Assembly: GCA_022822545.1 (NCBI GenBank)
Contig: JAJEBE010000049.1
Coordinates: 124,001-188,000, forward strand
Reading direction: 5' to 3'
Source of the DNA: Anaerolineae bacterium
GTDB taxonomy: Bacteria; Chloroflexota; Anaerolineae; Aggregatilineales; Phototrophicaceae
Length of the DNA stretch: 64,000 nucleotides
This document shows, one piece after another, positions 44,251-52,847 of the stretch; within the stretch, counting starts at the first letter, position 1, and the number at the start of each line of letters is the position of its first letter. The position numbers were made by a program, and so were the translations under genes. The notes under the pieces are model-generated. The model made no database searches. It was not told the DNA's origin and saw only the letters and a program-made list of their open reading frames with translations.

Positions 44251-44353
44251 GTTTTCGAGAGTTGTCTGCAAGGGTCTATTGATCTGCGCAAGGAATAAGG
44301 ATCATTCTTAAGCGATACCACGTAAAGCATTTCGCGAAGGAAAGGAATGTGTG

Positions 44354-45799
44354 ATGGCTAGATATACGATGAAGTTCGGCGGCACATCGGTTGGATCCCC
44401 GGAGGCAATCGCCCAGGTCGTCGAAATCGTCAAAGGCTTCCTTGCTGAGGGGCATGAGTTGGCGGTTGTTGTCTCGGCGATGGCCGGCGTTACCGATATG
44501 CTCTTGGAGTCGGCCACAGCGGCAGCCGCGCGCGATCGCGCCAAATACTTGGCGATCAGCGATGTGCTTCGTCAAATGCACAGTAGCGTGATAGAAGGGT
44601 TGATCGACTCCGAAGCCGACCGCGCGGCCATCGAGACCGAGATGGAGGAACTGCTCCGCAGTCACCTTGAGCTATGTGAAGCCGTGTATATTCTTGGCGA
44701 AGTCACGCCGAGGATATCGGATGCGCTTGTATCTTTTGGCGAGCGCTTGAGCAGCCGAGTTATTGCCGCGGTCATGCGAGCGGGGGCCCTGCCGGCCAGG
44801 CAGTTCGACTCGGACGCCTTCATCGTCACCGACAATCAGTTCGGCGACGCGGAGCCGATATGGGATGAGACTGAGGCCCGCGTCGCCGGCCCGCTTCGGC
44901 AGGAGCTGGATGCCGGCCTTACGCCTATCATCACCGGCTTCATCGGCGCCACGCCGGACGGCACGATCACGACGCTGGGACGGGGCGGCAGCGATTACAG
45001 CGCGGCGATTTTTGCGGCCTACCTGGATTGCGACGAGCTGGTGATTTGGACCGATGTCGATGGCGTGATGACAACCGATCCGCGTTTGGACGAACGAGCG
45101 CGCGTCTTGCCTTATGTGTCGTATCAGGAAATCGGCGAGCTTGCGTTCTATGGAGCCAAAGTGCTGCATCCCAAGACAGTACAACCCATTATCAATCGCG
45201 GCGTTCCGCTGCGCGTGCGCAACACATTTAATCCGGACCATTCGGGCACCCTTGTGGGCGCCAGGACGCAAGCCAGCGCCACCGTGATAAAAGCCGTCAC
45301 CGGCATCAGAGATGTCTCTATGCTGACCGTCAGCGGCCGCGGCATGCTCGGCGTGCCGGGCATTGCGGGGCGGACCTTCCTGGCCTCCGCCAATGCCGGC
45401 GCCAATATCTTGATGATCTCGCAATCTTCCTCGGAGCAGAGCTTCTGCTTCACCGTGGTTGATCCGCTGGCGCAGGCGGTCAAATCAGCGGTGGAGACGG
45501 AATTGCAGCGGGAGATCCAGCACAACAACGTGGATAGCGTGGATGTGCTCTCCGATATCGTGATTATCACTGTGGTCGGTTCCGGCATGCGCGGAACGCC
45601 GGGCGTGGCGGGGCGGGTCTTTTCGCTCTTGGGGGAAAACCGGATTAATGTGCTGGCGATCGCGCAAGGGTCATCCGAGTGCAGCATTTCCTTCATCATT
45701 GCCGAGGAAGATCTTGAGAAGGCGGTGGGGGAGTTGCACAGCCTCGCGCTGGAGACAGTTGAGAACGACAGGATAAACGGGGTCGGCAGCCCGTATTAA
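44354..45799 (+). CDS. Aspartate kinase (ThrA/LysC-type, two ACT domains)
   Basis: Aspartokinase phosphorylates aspartate, the first step to lysine, methionine, threonine and isoleucine. The 481-residue protein starts with the family motif KFGGTSVGS; TLGRGGSDYSAAIFAA and WTDVDGVMTTDPR complete the kinase domain. The tandem ACT domains contain ISQSSSEQSFCF and IAQGSSECSISF, as in the kinase part of ThrA-type enzymes, usually the threonine-inhibited group. There is no homoserine dehydrogenase domain. AAGGAA (44341-44346) precedes ATG 44354. It is monocistronic and controlled by the attenuator upstream. Confidence 0.95.
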   Translation: MARYTMKFGGTSVGSPEAIAQVVEIVKGFLAEGHELAVVVSAMAGVTDMLLESATAAAARDRAKYLAISDVLRQMHSSVIEGLIDSEADRAAIETEMEELLRSHLELCEAVYILGEVTPRISDALVSFGERLSSRVIAAVMRAGALPARQFDSDAFIVTDNQFGDAEPIWDETEARVAGPLRQELDAGLTPIITGFIGATPDGTITTLGRGGSDYSAAIFAAYLDCDELVIWTDVDGVMTTDPRLDERARVLPYVSYQEIGELAFYGAKVLHPKTVQPIINRGVPLRVRNTFNPDHSGTLVGARTQASATVIKAVTGIRDVSMLTVSGRGMLGVPGIAGRTFLASANAGANILMISQSSSEQSFCFTVVDPLAQAVKSAVETELQREIQHNNVDSVDVLSDIVIITVVGSGMRGTPGVAGRVFSLLGENRINVLAIAQGSSECSISFIIAEEDLEKAVGELHSLALETVENDRINGVGSPY

Positions 45800-45808
45800 G
45801 ACCGTCCG

Positions 45809-46696
45809 TTAGCCTGCGGCCAGGGCCTGCAGAATCGCCTCCCAGTGTGAATACAACATGAGATGCCCCGCCTGCGCATCGCAATGAGCATGGGCGTTGG
45901 GGATCATTTTCGCCATGCGTTCCGCCACGACAGGCGAGCAAAAAAGGTCAGCTTCGCCCCACCAGATATCGACCGGCACGCGGATAGACTGCAGGTGGTA
46001 GCCCCAAGGCCGTGTGAGAGCGAGGATCTCGTCCGCCAGGTTGTCGCTGCCAGTCCCTCGAATCTCGCCCCACATATCACGCCGACTGACAAATAGGTCG
46101 ATGTTGCTCAGGGCAGCTTGGTCAATACGCGAGAGCGAACTGCCAAGATCACGAATGTACTGATCGGCCGGACGCTGGCCATCAAAGACGAAGAAGGCGC
46201 GCAGCAGCAGGCGGAAGAACGACTCGTTGCCAGCGGCAAGCTGAAACAGGCGGCCATAGAGCGGGTGCAAGGCGCGGAAGCCAAGAGCGTGATCCAGCGG
46301 GGGCCAACTGGCAACAACTGCGCAGCGACTGATGACTTGCGGGAAGCGCCAGGCGCAGGCAAGCGCATAAGGCCCGCCGGCTGAGTAGCCCAGTACGGCG
46401 AATTGCTCAAGCTTCAGCGCCTTGCCGAGCAGCATCACATCGTCCACAACATCCATGAGGCCGCGCCCGGGCTTGCGGGTGGATGCGCCGTAGCCGGGCC
46501 GGTCGACGCCGATCAAGCGGATGCCGAGGCGTGTCAGGATCGAATCATCGGGATGGCGCAGGCTGCGATTGCCCCAAAGGTCATGGAAGAGCATGATCGG
46601 CTTGCCCGCGGGCTCGCCATATTCGGCGAATCCCAAGCGTCTGCCGTCTTGCAGTTGCGCTTGCCTGGCTGTGGCAACTTGCGCCAATTTAGGCAT
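45809..46696 (-). CDS. Alpha/beta hydrolase
   Basis: This is a 295-residue hydrolase. MLFHDLWGNRS lies at the oxyanion hole, VDRPGYGAS is the typical strand-4 turn, and the nucleophile elbow is G-Y-S-A-G-G. Later come WWGEADLFCSP (acid residue) and DAQAGHLMLYSHW (catalytic His). The HD-x-W motif instead of HG-x-P suggests an esterase or haloperoxidase-like branch; the substrate is unknown. ATG 46696 with GGAGTGAC is preferred over the upstream ATG 46762. It ends 9 nt from the converging aspartate kinase gene. Confidence 0.88.
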   Translation of the reverse strand: MPKLAQVATARQAQLQDGRRLGFAEYGEPAGKPIMLFHDLWGNRSLRHPDDSILTRLGIRLIGVDRPGYGASTRKPGRGLMDVVDDVMLLGKALKLEQFAVLGYSAGGPYALACAWRFPQVISRCAVVASWPPLDHALGFRALHPLYGRLFQLAAGNESFFRLLLRAFFVFDGQRPADQYIRDLGSSLSRIDQAALSNIDLFVSRRDMWGEIRGTGSDNLADEILALTRPWGYHLQSIRVPVDIWWGEADLFCSPVVAERMAKMIPNAHAHCDAQAGHLMLYSHWEAILQALAAG

Positions 46697-46769
46697 TGTC
46701 ACTCCGGTAGAAAGTTTGCCCTGCCGAGGGTACAGGATTTCGAGCCTGGGAGATAGCCACAAGGTCAGG

Positions 46770-47567
46770 TCAGCGCGGGTAAACGGCGAGCACGGTGGGA
46801 ACGGCGTCGAATGAGGGCTGAAAATAGTCGGCGGCCGGAATGGCGATCATCGTGGATCCGCCGCCGTCCAGGTTGACTGCTGTCACGATATCAAGATCGG
46901 TTGACGGCAGATAGGCGCTGAGGTCTTGCAGCGACGGTCCGAAGTATGGCGCGACCAGTATCAGGATATTGCTGTTGGCGTCCTCGGCGATGACGGTGCG
47001 GCGGTTTCGTTCTCCCTCGGATGACCCGAAGTAGGCTTGCTCGCCGTTGAACACGAGCAAGGGAAAACCCTGAACCGCTTGGTTCACGGTCGTATCGATT
47101 GGGGGCGGTCCGGCGCGAAAGCCGATGACGGAGGGCGCGCCATTGCGCACGAGGAAGGTGCCGCCGCGGCTTTGATAAGCGTTGCCGCTGAGGCGGCCGT
47201 CGCTGACCACCGCTCCAAGCGCGCGATTCGCTCGATCGTAGAAGTTGGCGTTAATGATGATGCTTGCGTTTGGCTCAAGCTCGAGCCAGCCTGCGAGGCT
47301 TTTGGGAGCGCCAGCATGATAGATAGCGCGAAAACGATAGCGCCGCGGGTCTATGCGTAATACGACAAGCTGTGACGAGCCATCGCCGTCGGGGCGAAGC
47401 GTCCGCCACTCCAGCCCGACGGCGATAGTTTCCCAATCCGATAAGGCTGTGGCTGTCGCTGCCGGCGCTGCTGTTGGCGCGAGCGGCGATTTCGCTGGCA
47501 AGTTGCAGGCGCCTAGCAAACCGGCAAATAGAAGAAGGAGCATTTGTCCGCGCAATCTGCTCCTCAT
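46770..47567 (-). CDS. Lipoprotein with phosphodiester glycosidase (NAGPA) domain
   Basis: This 265-residue lipoprotein has a signal peptide ending in the lipobox LLGAC (Cys21), a Pro/Thr/Ala-rich linker, and a NAGPA/DUF2233-type domain. Family hallmarks are INANFYDRANRALGAVVSDG in the first half and AVNLDGGGSTMI near the end. The family includes GlcNAc-1-phosphodiester alpha-N-acetylglucosaminidase and exopolysaccharide-associated proteins. A role in cell-surface glycan processing is likely, with substrate unknown. It lies 26 nt after the aminotransferase gene. Confidence 0.9.
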   Translation of the reverse strand: MRSRLRGQMLLLLFAGLLGACNLPAKSPLAPTAAPAATATALSDWETIAVGLEWRTLRPDGDGSSQLVVLRIDPRRYRFRAIYHAGAPKSLAGWLELEPNASIIINANFYDRANRALGAVVSDGRLSGNAYQSRGGTFLVRNGAPSVIGFRAGPPPIDTTVNQAVQGFPLLVFNGEQAYFGSSEGERNRRTVIAEDANSNILILVAPYFGPSLQDLSAYLPSTDLDIVTAVNLDGGGSTMIAIPAADYFQPSFDAVPTVLAVYPR

Positions 47568-47593
47568 GTCAGCAACCGCAGTCGCTCTTGGAA

Positions 47594-48772
47594 TCAGGCG
47601 AGTTTGCCGGCAATGCGCCGTATTCTTTCAACGGCTTCCTTTAGCTTGCCGAGGTCTTCGGCAAACGAAAAGCGAATATGCGCGTCTTTAGTGATGCCGA
47701 AGGCGCTGCCCGGCACGCCGACAACCACCGCTTCATCGAGGATAATGTTGGCGACTTCTTCGCTGGTCTTGCCGGTTTCATTCACTTTCGGGAAGGCGTA
47801 GAAGGCGCCTTCAATATCAGGGCTGGACATGTTCGGAATGCTGTTGAAAGCGCTGACCATGAAGTCGCGCCGTTCTTCGTAGGACTTGCGCATTTCTTCT
47901 ACGCAATCCTGGGGTCCGGTGAGCGCGGCGACCGCGGCATGCTGCGCGAAAGTGGCCGCCGAGGTAGCTGTCTGTGAATTGAACATTCCAGCCACGCTTA
48001 TCAGCGATGTGGGGCCGGCAAGCCAGCCCAGGCGCCAGCCGGTCATCGCATAGGCTTTGGACATGCCATTGATCACCACCACGCGATCGGTGATTTCCGG
48101 TATCGACGCCAAGGAAATAGCCGGGCGCCCATCGAAATTGAGCTTCTCATATATGTCGTCCGAGATGATGTAGAGATCGTTTTCCAACGCAAGCGTCGCC
48201 ACCGCTTCAATCTCGGCCGACGACAGCATGTGCCCGGTTGGGTTGCAGGGCGAGTTGATGATGATCGCCTTGGTTTTCGGCGTGATAAACGCTTTCATAT
48301 GCTCGAGATCCAGCCGGTAATTGTCCGCGCTGCTCGTCTCGACCGTTACCGGCGCCCCGCCAACCATCGTCGTAATTGATGGGTAGCTGACCCAATATGG
48401 CGCCGGAATCAGGACTTCGTCGCCGGGATCGAGCATGGCTTTGAGCGCCAGGAAGAGCGCCAGCTTGCCGCCGGGCGTGACAATGATGTCGGTCATGGGA
48501 TCGACGCGGACATTATTGTCCCGTTCCGTTTTGGCCGCAATCGCCTCCAGCAGCGGGCGAATCCCTTTGGATGGCGCCGCATAACGCGTTTCGCCATCGC
48601 GCAGCGCTTTGACCGCTGCTTCGACGATATGCGAAGGCGTGTCGAAGCCCGGTTCTCCGCCGGCCAGGCCGATAACGGACTTGCCTTCCGCCGCAAGCTG
48701 TTTCGCCTTGTCATTCATCGCGATCGTCGGCGATTTGGATATCTTTTTTGCCAATAGAGTTGGGCTTGGCAT
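47594..48772 (-). CDS. Class I/II pyridoxal-phosphate aminotransferase (aspartate aminotransferase-like)
   Basis: This is a 392-residue fold-type I enzyme of the AspC Ib group. Visible are GLAGGEPGFDTPSHI near the N-terminus, the cofactor-stacking region TPGGKLALFLAL, INSPCNPTG, the Asp/Tyr pair in YIISDDIYEKL, and the Schiff-base lysine in INGMSKAYAMTGWRLGW. The C-terminal substrate arginine is in AHIRFSFA. It probably interconverts aspartate/oxaloacetate or glutamate/2-oxoglutarate. AAGG precedes the ATG. It is divergent from the second substrate-binding protein gene. Confidence 0.94.
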   Translation of the reverse strand: MPSPTLLAKKISKSPTIAMNDKAKQLAAEGKSVIGLAGGEPGFDTPSHIVEAAVKALRDGETRYAAPSKGIRPLLEAIAAKTERDNNVRVDPMTDIIVTPGGKLALFLALKAMLDPGDEVLIPAPYWVSYPSITTMVGGAPVTVETSSADNYRLDLEHMKAFITPKTKAIIINSPCNPTGHMLSSAEIEAVATLALENDLYIISDDIYEKLNFDGRPAISLASIPEITDRVVVINGMSKAYAMTGWRLGWLAGPTSLISVAGMFNSQTATSAATFAQHAAVAALTGPQDCVEEMRKSYEERRDFMVSAFNSIPNMSSPDIEGAFYAFPKVNETGKTSEEVANIILDEAVVVGVPGSAFGITKDAHIRFSFAEDLGKLKEAVERIRRIAGKLA

Positions 48773-48923
48773 TGCTTGACCTTTTTAACCTTTTGAGTCG
48801 CTGGATAACGCGAAGAGTGTATCCCCGTCGTCAGCGCTAGAAAAGGGTGGGTAGGCGTCTTCGCTCAGGCTGCCAGACACGGCTGAATTGGATGTATGCC
48901 GATGCGCCGGCGCAAAGCTTGTA

Positions 48924-48951
48924 TTGCGACTTTGCCATAGATTGCTATAAT
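48924..48951 (+). promoter_or_regulatory. Promoter of the second SBP gene
   Basis: TTGCGA (48924-48929) and a perfect TATAAT (48946-48951) with a 16-bp spacer lie ~59 nt before the ATG at 49010. The rest of the 237-bp gap (48773-49009) shows no other clear element. Confidence 0.65.
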
Positions 48952-49009
48952 ATGGCGCTATTGCCTTTGCGTTACATTTTGGTCGTATGTGTGTAGGAAA
49001 GGGTTAACA

Positions 49010-50746
49010 ATGTCTAGAAGTTTGCGGTTCCTATCGTTCTTGCTGCTGCTTGCGCTGCTTCCGCTGGCGCCGGCTGCCTTTGCGCAAGACAATGTTGATG
49101 TCTACGGGCGCGAATTGCCGGCGGATGCCGCCCCGTACGAGATGCAGATCTATCGCAACCTGTGTGACTCGGCGCGCCAGGAAACTTCGCTGTCATCCAT
49201 CGTCACCGTGTATTCCCGCATTTGCAGCACCGGCGCCTTTGACAAATTCTCCGATTCCCTAGTTGTGCTCAACAACAATATGGAAATCATTCCCTCGGCC
49301 GCCACAGACTGGTCCGTATCCGAAGACGGTTTGACCTGGACCTTCAACCTGCGTGGCGATCAGATGTGGAGCGATGGCACTCCTGTCACTGCCAATGACT
49401 GGGTCGAGAGTTGGCGTTATATGGCGGATCCGGATCATGCCTATGATTTCGTCTGGTTATGGCTGGGCATCATTGACGGCTGGGACGAGGCGGTTGCCAG
49501 CGAGATTTCACCGGAAGAGATTGGCCTGGAAGCGGTCGACGACAATACGCTCGCTGTGACCACGCAAGTTCCGTTCCCGCCCTTGCCGGCGACATTCTTC
49601 TTCTGGCCGCCGATGCAAGCCAAAGCGCTGACCGAAATCGGACCCGACTACATTCTGGATCCCGCGACGCACGTCTCCTCCGGTCCCTTCATTCTGCGCG
49701 AATTCGAGCCGGGCAGCCACGCGGTCCTTGAAGCCAATCCGGATTACGTCGGTCCGCGCACGCCCTGGCTGCGCCGCCTGGAGTTTGTCTACGGCGATAT
49801 GCTCAACAGCAGTTTCCTGGCTTTCCAGGATCACGAAATTGACCAGGTGCACCAGTCCTTGCTGAGCCCGGCCGACTTTGACGTGATATTCGCCGATGAG
49901 GTCATGTCGCAGAACTATCGCCAGCATGCGGGCGACTTCCGCACCGACTACCTGTTGATGGACACTTACACCGAGCCCTTCAGCGATGTAAACGTTCGTT
50001 TGGCTTTTGCCAAGGCGCTTGATCGCGAGTCCATTGTGGAAAACGTTGTCGGCACGACTGTGGGCATCCCGGCCTATTCCTTCCTGGCGCCCGGCTTCCC
50101 CGCTTCCAACAGCGCGGGCTTGCAGGATATCCAGGACTTTGATTGTGAAGCGGCGCAAGGTCTGTTGGCTGAGGCTGGCTATCCTGGCGGCGAAGGTTTC
50201 CCGGCGGTTGAATTGGCGCTGCGTGGCGAATCTGCCTTCATCCAGGATTGGTTCATCGCCGCGGCTGCTTCGATCGGCCAATGCCTGAATGTCGAGATCA
50301 CGGTTAATAATCTTGAATTCCAGGATTATATGACTCGCCTGTTGGAACGTCCGACGACGCTTCAGTTTGGTGGCGTGTCCTACGGTATGGACTACCTGGA
50401 TCCGGCCAACATGATGGGTGTCTGGGTCTCGACCGGCCGCCATTCCTGGCGCAACGAAGCTTTTGACAATCTGGTCCGCGAGGCGAATTCCTTCACCGGT
50501 GATCCCGCCGAGCGTATTGCCATGTATCAAGAAGCCGAGCGTATTATGGTTGAAGATGTCGGTGGTATCTTCCTGGTTCACCGCATTCAAGGCGACTTGT
50601 GGCATCCCTATATGGGCGCGACCGGCAATTGCTGGGAACCTGATCGTCAAGGCCTGGCGACCACCCATTGGGGCAATGAGCATTGCTGGGGCGATTACTA
50701 CATCACAGATGAGGTGATGAATTACGACACTCATCGCGATGAGTAG
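49010..50746 (+). CDS. Peptide ABC transporter substrate-binding protein (SBP_bac_5), canonical order
   Basis: This 578-residue exported binding protein has a signal peptide (SFLLLLALLPLAPAAFAQ) and the usual SBP_bac_5 order: PSAATDWSVSEDGLTWTFNLR near residue 100, SDGTPVTANDWVESW, then SSGPFILREFEPGSHAVLEANPDY, and the second lobe with DVNVRLAFAKALDRESIV. Many cysteines are present. It binds peptides or similar solutes for the two permeases that follow, and serves as an internal reference showing that the SBP at 4135 is permuted. ATG 49010 is preceded by AGGAAAGGG. Confidence 0.94.
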   Translation: MSRSLRFLSFLLLLALLPLAPAAFAQDNVDVYGRELPADAAPYEMQIYRNLCDSARQETSLSSIVTVYSRICSTGAFDKFSDSLVVLNNNMEIIPSAATDWSVSEDGLTWTFNLRGDQMWSDGTPVTANDWVESWRYMADPDHAYDFVWLWLGIIDGWDEAVASEISPEEIGLEAVDDNTLAVTTQVPFPPLPATFFFWPPMQAKALTEIGPDYILDPATHVSSGPFILREFEPGSHAVLEANPDYVGPRTPWLRRLEFVYGDMLNSSFLAFQDHEIDQVHQSLLSPADFDVIFADEVMSQNYRQHAGDFRTDYLLMDTYTEPFSDVNVRLAFAKALDRESIVENVVGTTVGIPAYSFLAPGFPASNSAGLQDIQDFDCEAAQGLLAEAGYPGGEGFPAVELALRGESAFIQDWFIAAAASIGQCLNVEITVNNLEFQDYMTRLLERPTTLQFGGVSYGMDYLDPANMMGVWVSTGRHSWRNEAFDNLVREANSFTGDPAERIAMYQEAERIMVEDVGGIFLVHRIQGDLWHPYMGATGNCWEPDRQGLATTHWGNEHCWGDYYITDEVMNYDTHRDE

Positions 50747-50775
50747 CCGTTAGTTAGAGCGCAAGAGAAGACAAG

Positions 50776-50807
50776 TGGGGGCGGGTTAGTAGCCCGCTCC
50801 CATTTTT
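50776..50807 (+). terminator. Intrinsic terminator between SBP and permease genes
   Basis: A 10-bp stem (50776-50785 with 50793-50802, one G-T) with a 7-nt loop is followed by TTTTTG. It is 29 nt past the SBP stop and about 145 nt before the DppB-type permease. It would let the binding protein be made in excess over the membrane subunits, either by partial readthrough or by separate promoters; no clear promoter is seen in 50808-50951. Confidence 0.8.
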
Positions 50808-50951
50808 GTTTGAGTTCCACTTGATCCTGTTTGCATTGGCCCGCAGCGCTTCGGCACAGGCTTAGTCGGCGGAAGACGCGCGCGATAGACCAACGCTCCG
50901 AGGACATTCCCAGAACGCCACAGTCATTGACAAAGAGGCAATGCCGCAACC

Positions 50952-51923
50952 ATGATCGGTTATATTTTTCGCCGATTGCTATCGCTAGGATTTGTGCTGC
51001 TGGTCGTTTCGGTTTTGGTCTTTGTTTTGATGAATCTGGTCCCTGGCGGTCCGTTCACCCTGGCCGATCGCGGTTATAGCGGGGCCGCGCTGGAAAACCT
51101 CGAACGCAAATACGGCTTGGACAAGCCACTGCACGTTCGCTACATCAATTACCTCAGCGGCGCGGTACAACTCGACTTTGGCAATTCCTTTTCGGTAGCG
51201 GGCAATCCGCCGGTCAAAGACCTGATCGCCCGAATATGGCCGGTCACTTTTCAGTTAGGCTTCTACACCATACTCGTTTCCTTCGGCTTGGGCATCACCC
51301 TGGGCATCATCGCTGCTTACAATCGCAACGGACTTATTGACAACTTTGTTACCTTTGTCGCGACCGCCGGCATCGCCGTGCCAAATTTCATCATTGCCAC
51401 CTGGTTCCTCTTGATCTTTGGTTTTCAGAACGGATGGGGCGTCGAGAGCAAGTGGATCATTGGACCGGTTACCGCGGATGGCCCCGCAATTTTGTCCTGG
51501 GATTATTTCTTGCCGGTGCTGACCTATGCCCTGGCGCCGCTGGCGCTGGTCTCTCGCTATACCCGCTCAAGCTTCGCCGATGTGCTGACGGCCGATTTCA
51601 TACGGACAGCCCGGGCCAAAGGTTTGTCCGAGCGTTTCATCATGCTGCGTCACGTCTTGCGAAATGCGCTGATACCGATGATCACGGTGCTGCTGCCGCA
51701 GGTGCCCAATCTGCTGACCGGCTCGCTCTTTATTGAAGTGGTCTACGGTGTGCCTGGCTTGGGCAAGTTCTTCGTGACGAGCATCTTCAATCGTGATTAT
51801 CCGATGATTATGGGCTTGGTGCTGCTGATTGCCTTGCTCTGGGGTTTGACCTATCTGATCACCGATATCCTCTACACCGTCATCGACCCGCGCATCCGCC
51901 TCGGTGAAACGAAGGGAGCTTGA
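50952..51923 (+). CDS. Peptide-type ABC transporter permease (DppB/OppB family)
   Basis: This is a 323-residue inner-membrane permease. The DppB-type N-terminus has FIFRRLLSLGF-like helix 1 (seen as YIFRRLLSLGFVLLVVSVLV) and LVPGGPF; the coupling loop is RTARAKGLSERFIMLRHVLRN, followed by ALIPMITVLLPQVPNLLTGS. The C-terminus TDILYTVIDPRIRLG is the usual ending. It is translationally coupled to the DppC-type gene that overlaps or abuts its stop. Confidence 0.94.
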   Translation: MIGYIFRRLLSLGFVLLVVSVLVFVLMNLVPGGPFTLADRGYSGAALENLERKYGLDKPLHVRYINYLSGAVQLDFGNSFSVAGNPPVKDLIARIWPVTFQLGFYTILVSFGLGITLGIIAAYNRNGLIDNFVTFVATAGIAVPNFIIATWFLLIFGFQNGWGVESKWIIGPVTADGPAILSWDYFLPVLTYALAPLALVSRYTRSSFADVLTADFIRTARAKGLSERFIMLRHVLRNALIPMITVLLPQVPNLLTGSLFIEVVYGVPGLGKFFVTSIFNRDYPMIMGLVLLIALLWGLTYLITDILYTVIDPRIRLGETKGA

Positions 51924-51928
51924 GCTCA

Positions 51929-52834
51929 ATGCCCGCTACGCCACCGCTATTGAAGGCGGATGCGCCCGAACAGTTGGAGCAGCGTTCGCTCTTGCGCGAT
52001 GCCTTGCGCCGCTTTCTGCAAAACCGCCTGGCGATGCTCGGGGCGATCTTGCTTTCCCTGCTTGTGATCGTGGCTGTGCTGGCGGACATAGCGGCGCCGT
52101 ACGGGCTGAATGAAGTGGATTTCTCCATTGTCCGCTTGCGCCCCTTTGAAGACCTGGATCATATCCTCGGCGGCGATGGCGTCGGGCGCGACTTTCTTAC
52201 GCGCCTGATCTACGGGGCGCGCACATCGCTCTTCGTCGGTCTGCTTGTGCCGCTAATCTCATTTGGTTTTGCTGTGCCGCTTGGCGCGCTCGCCGGATAT
52301 CGCGGCGGATTTTGGGATTTTGGCATATTGCGCGTGATCGAGATTGCCACAGCGATTCCCCCGCTGCTCTTCGCGATGTTTCTTATCAGCATTACCGGAG
52401 CCGGCTTGGGCAATGTGATCTTCGTCCTGGCAATCACATCCTGGATCGAACCGGCGCGAATCGCTCGGGCGCAGTTCCTTAAATTCCGCGAGACTGAATT
52501 TGTTTTGGCCGCGCGCGCTTTGGGCGCTTCGGAGGGTCAGATTATCACTCGTCACATCCTGCGCAATTCTCTGACGCCTTTGCTCGTCTCTTTCACCTTC
52601 GCCGTGCCCTTAGCGATCTTCGCCGAAGCCGGCTTGAGTTTTTTGGGCATCGGCATCACCGAGCCGACAGCAAGTTGGGGTAAAATGGTGGGAGGCAGTG
52701 TAAAGTCGTCGACGGTCATCGTTGATTATCATTTGGCGCTTTTCCCGACGGTGTTGGTAGCGCTGACCATGCTGAGTTTTTCCTTTGTCGGGGATGGCTT
52801 GCAGGAAGCGCTTGATCCTTCGCGCGGCGACTGA
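51929..52834 (+). CDS. Peptide-type ABC transporter permease (DppC/OppC family)
   Basis: This 301-residue permease has DGVGRDFLTRLIYGARTSLFVG, the DppC hallmark (read here in two parts), and the coupling loop AARALGASEGQIITRHILRN. The EAA-like region is followed by AEAGLSFLGIGITEPTASWG and the ending GDGLQEALDPS. ATG 51929 with GGGAG 10 nt upstream is used; TTG 51920 would overlap the preceding stop. No ATPase follows; the next gene is a cytochrome c lipoprotein. Confidence 0.93.
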   Translation: MPATPPLLKADAPEQLEQRSLLRDALRRFLQNRLAMLGAILLSLLVIVAVLADIAAPYGLNEVDFSIVRLRPFEDLDHILGGDGVGRDFLTRLIYGARTSLFVGLLVPLISFGFAVPLGALAGYRGGFWDFGILRVIEIATAIPPLLFAMFLISITGAGLGNVIFVLAITSWIEPARIARAQFLKFRETEFVLAARALGASEGQIITRHILRNSLTPLLVSFTFAVPLAIFAEAGLSFLGIGITEPTASWGKMVGGSVKSSTVIVDYHLALFPTVLVALTMLSFSFVGDGLQEALDPSRGD

Positions 52835-52847
52835 ATTGGAGATTGCT

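Larger units (their letters stand above)
43907..44353. other. 447-bp regulatory gap before aspartate kinase
   Basis: The left part (43907-44048) shows no clear feature and must carry the promoter of the divergent mtaB unit. The right part holds, in order on the plus strand, a promoter (44049-44077), a short leader ORF (44109-44195), an antiterminator arm (44173-44183), a hairpin (44185-44218), an intrinsic terminator (44220-44250) and the Shine-Dalgarno region of the kinase gene (44335-44346). Confidence 0.7.

Noticed and set aside
44049-44354. Lysine or SAM riboswitch upstream of aspartate kinase
   Set aside because: The leader is too short and lacks the multi-helix junction and conserved loop sequences of the L-box or SAM classes; the short Met/Thr ORF and simple two-state pairing fit a peptide attenuator better.
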